From NCBI GenBank assembly GCA_002284615.2, contig MU069463.1, positions 764,080-782,707 on the forward strand: a stretch of DNA of 18,628 bases. Direction: 5' to 3'. Source of the DNA: Dunaliella salina (Eukaryota; Chlorophyta; Chlorophyceae; Chlamydomonadales; Dunaliellaceae). Position numbers and translations under genes: made by a program. Every line of letters starts with the position of its first letter. Position 1 is the first letter of the stretch. Below, piece after piece: positions 16,797 to 18,628 of the stretch. Under the pieces are notes generated by a model. It had not been told where the DNA came from and did not search any database. It saw only the letters and a program-made list of their open reading frames with translations.

Positions 16797-16867
<71 letters not shown>
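16797..16867. repeat. (TG)n dinucleotide microsatellite
   Basis: About 35 uninterrupted TG units. It produces spurious Cys-Val open frames in two registers. Confidence 0.98.
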
Positions 16868-16870
<3 letters not shown>

Positions 16871-17001
16871 CTTTTACTTATTCAAACTGTGGCACAGTGA
16901 GGGCGGGCAACCTGCAGAATATAATTTTTTTTTTTATCAGGTCCTGGTGCACAGGGTACCGACGTCGGAAAGTTTTGATTTCTTGGTTTGAAGAGGGTCT
17001 G

Positions 17002-17022
17002 ATTCAGAGGCTGCCTCTGAAT
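17002..17022. repeat. Perfect short hairpin
   Basis: ATTCAGAGG (17002-17010) pairs with CCTCTGAAT (17014-17022) around a 3-nt loop, at the left edge of the satellite-like region. Confidence 0.85.
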
Positions 17023-17434
17023 GGCGTCTGAATCAGGAGCAAGGGGGTCTGAGTTAGAGGCTGCCGTTGTATAGTATCACTAAGAGCTCTGATGATGGTC
17101 TGAATGAGAATAAAGCTGATCTGATTCAGACTAACATGAACTTGGCCCCATCTGCCTACTCACACAATGCCTGAACTGCCCCTGAATCAGAGTTCCACTT
17201 CTCAGAGTCAGAGCAATTCATCAAAGTTCCCATCTGCCTTGTGATGGACCCTCTGAAGGCGCTCTGAATCAAAGTAGGTCTGAACTGGACACCTGTCTTA
17301 CCATGAAAGAAGAAGGAAAAAGCTCTGGAGGGGGTCTGGATGAGAGCTGAGCAGACCAGAAAGGCTTTGAAGAGAGTCTGAAGAGAATCAGAGAAATTCA
17401 GTGACTGAACAGTAAAAGATGGTTAAGGATCACA

Positions 17435-17855
17435 GGGTCTGAATCAGAGAGAAAGGGGTCTGATTGGGGGTCTGGCTGTTTGTCTGAATCAGACACCTGT
17501 CTTGGTTGGAATCAGACGAAAAGGGCTCTGAAGAGGGTCTGGATCAGAGACATTCAGTGGCTGAGCAGTCAGGGATGGCGAAGGATCAGAGGGTCTGAAT
17601 CAGAGAGAAAGGGGTCTGATTGGGGTCCTGGCTGTTTGTCTGAATCAGACACCTGTCTTGGTTGGAATCAGACGAAAAGGGCTCTGAAGAGGGTCTGAAT
17701 CAGAGACGTTCAGTGACTGAGCAGTCAGGGATGGCGAAGGATCAGAGGGTCTGAACCAGAGAAAAGGGGGTCTGATTGGGGGTCTGGCTGTTTGTCTGAA
17801 TCAGACACCTGTCTTGGTTGGAATCAGACGAAAAGGGCTCTGAAGAGGGTCTGAT
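17435..17855. repeat. Three 156-bp tandem repeat units
   Basis: The marker GTCTGAATCAGACACCTGTC occurs at 17482, 17638 and 17794, giving a period of exactly 156 bp twice. Units differ by only a few bases, and the third is cut short where it joins the right flanking block. A more diverged unit lies upstream at about 17279-17434. Because 156 is a multiple of three, an open frame (17480-17698) crosses the units. I regard it as a by-product. Confidence 0.9.
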
Positions 17856-18045
17856 TCAGAGTAATGTTTGTCTGATTCAAACTTTGACCCAACTGCCTTC
17901 CCATACAATGTCTGAACTGCCTGTGAATCAGAGTCCATTTTCTCAGAATCAGGCCAATTCATCTAGGTTCCCATGCAAAGTTCGGGTGAAGAACACCCAT
18001 CTGTTTCAGAGCTACCTTCTGAAGTGGCTCTGATTCAGAGGGTGC

Positions 18046-18219
18046 TAAGTCTGTGATGCAAAAGGTGGTGTGTTTTTCCACTGCCACTGCCACTGCCACT
18101 GTGGTGGTGAGGAAACGTACTGCAAGGCCAGACAGAGGCTTATCCTGCGCATGTACAGCCACTGAGCTCATTGTGTACAGTATAAAAGATGTCTTGTAAG
18201 TAATCATGTGCATATAAAC
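18046..18219. other. Spacer with a (CCACTG)4 run
   Basis: A hexanucleotide run CCACTGCCACTGCCACTG lies at about 18078-18101. No gene is recognised. Confidence 0.5.
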
Positions 18220-18415
18220 CAGGGCTGTGCAATTTCGGTTTTCGTTTCGGTACCGAAATTTCGGTACCGAAATCGCAATTTTCATTTTTCGCGCAATTTA
18301 GAATTTTCTGACCGCAATTTCGCGCAATTTCGGCCATTTCGCAATTTCGGTGGATACAAGCCAATTTTTCGGTGAAAACCGCAATTTCGGTACCAAAACG
18401 CAATTTCGCTGGACA
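18220..18415 (+). mobile_element. hAT-type terminus with palindromic TTTCGGTACCGAAA repeats
   Basis: CAGGGCTGTGCAATTTCGG at 18220 has the form of a hAT terminal repeat. Behind it come two adjoining TTTCGGTACCGAAA palindromes (18245-18272) and four to six CGCAATTTCGG-type motifs in direct order up to about 18415, a typical subterminal repeat zone. No matching right end is seen, so the element is truncated or continues past the window. The expected target duplication would be ATATAAAC (18212-18219). Confidence 0.5.
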
Positions 18416-18628
18416 ATCAAAATAAATGAAAGGTTCAATTTTACCACAAAAAAGGGAGAAATAGCCAAGAGAGAGGGCAAGTATGTGTCTGAACACTCTC
18501 AACTGCTGTACTAATTTTTCTCCCACTTCAGTTTTCACCCCAAGTCACAAATGTTTACCCTATACTGTGCTATCTTCTCATTTAACTACTGATGTTGTCA
18601 TCCTCCTCCTCCTCCTCAAATAAATGAA
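18416..18628. other. Right edge, no gene recognised
   Basis: AT-rich sequence ending in a (CCT)n run at about 18600-18616. It may be the interior of the hAT-type element that begins at 18220. No transposase motif can be read. Confidence 0.4.

Larger units (their letters stand above)
16995..18045. repeat. Satellite-like region built on TCTGAWTCAGA
   Basis: Exact or one-off copies of the near-palindrome TCTGAATCAGA / TCTGATTCAGA occur about 15 times (for example near 16999, 17026, 17438, 17482, 17594, 17638, 17694, 17794, 17848, 18030). The left block (about 17105-17235) and the right block (about 17850-17980) are direct repeats of each other (shared CACAATGCCTGAACTGCC / ATACAATGTCTGAACTGCC and CCAATTCATC-type words). 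They bracket the 156-bp tandem units. Confidence 0.85.

Noticed and set aside
16798..17031. Open frames beginning with alternating Cys-Val
   Set aside because: They are translations of the TG microsatellite.
17480..17698. Open frame running through the 156-bp tandem units
   Set aside because: It is open because the period is a multiple of three; composition is repeat-driven and there is no start context or homologous motif.
1..18628. tRNA or rRNA genes
   Set aside because: No cloverleaf with a GTTCRANNC box, and no rRNA-like conserved sequence, was recognised by eye on either strand.

Overview
This window looks like nuclear DNA of a eukaryote, most plausibly a green alga (chlorophyte or prasinophyte). 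It has long intergenic stretches, dinucleotide microsatellites, splice-like signals, no operons, and nested LINE and cut-and-paste transposon remains. The non-LTR retroelements have an RNase H domain followed by a zinc knuckle and a PD-(D/E)XK-like nuclease. That order recalls the Dualen/RandI-type LINEs described from Chlamydomonas. The taxonomic call is inference only. Most open frames in the window are chance or repeat-derived.

Layout: an (AC)n microsatellite at 1-43 opens the window. A decayed LINE 3' half (copy A) lies on the minus strand at about 622-2662. It is split by a 638-bp hAT-like non-autonomous element (977-1614), and taking that element out restores the LINE reading frame. A second copy of the hAT-like family (3019-4394) has an 8-bp target duplication. 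It has itself been invaded by a 706-bp element (3326-4031) of another family, which has a 7-bp target duplication. A second copy of that family is at 6763-7476, also with a perfect 7-bp duplication. An eroded fragment of the hAT-like family is at about 8300-8460. The only intact, convincingly coding gene is a leucine-rich repeat protein with 23-residue repeats (9039-10499, plus).

From about 10.9 kb: there is a LINE 5'-end-like repeat (10878-10938) and then a GC- and CAG-rich minus-strand reading frame of unknown function (11563-12339, with a possible further C-terminal piece at 11371-11526). Next is an array of seven degenerate units, about 41 bp each, carrying the palindromic bZIP-type motif TGACTCA (12329-12615). 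Then come plus-strand LINE remains: a second 5'-end-like repeat (12626-12686), a PHD-finger frame (12886-13566), a LINE 3' end near 14170, a second 5'-truncated LINE (RNase H, nuclease and 3' UTR, about 14280-16228) and a third, shorter 3' end (16229-16590), all head to tail.

The right end holds a (TG)n microsatellite (16797-16867), about 1 kb of satellite-like DNA built around TCTGAWTCAGA with three 156-bp tandem units, and a hAT-type terminus (from 18220) with palindromic TTTCGGTACCGAAA repeats that runs toward or beyond the window edge. The region reads as a transposon graveyard around one host gene and one possible gene. No shared pathway can be inferred.
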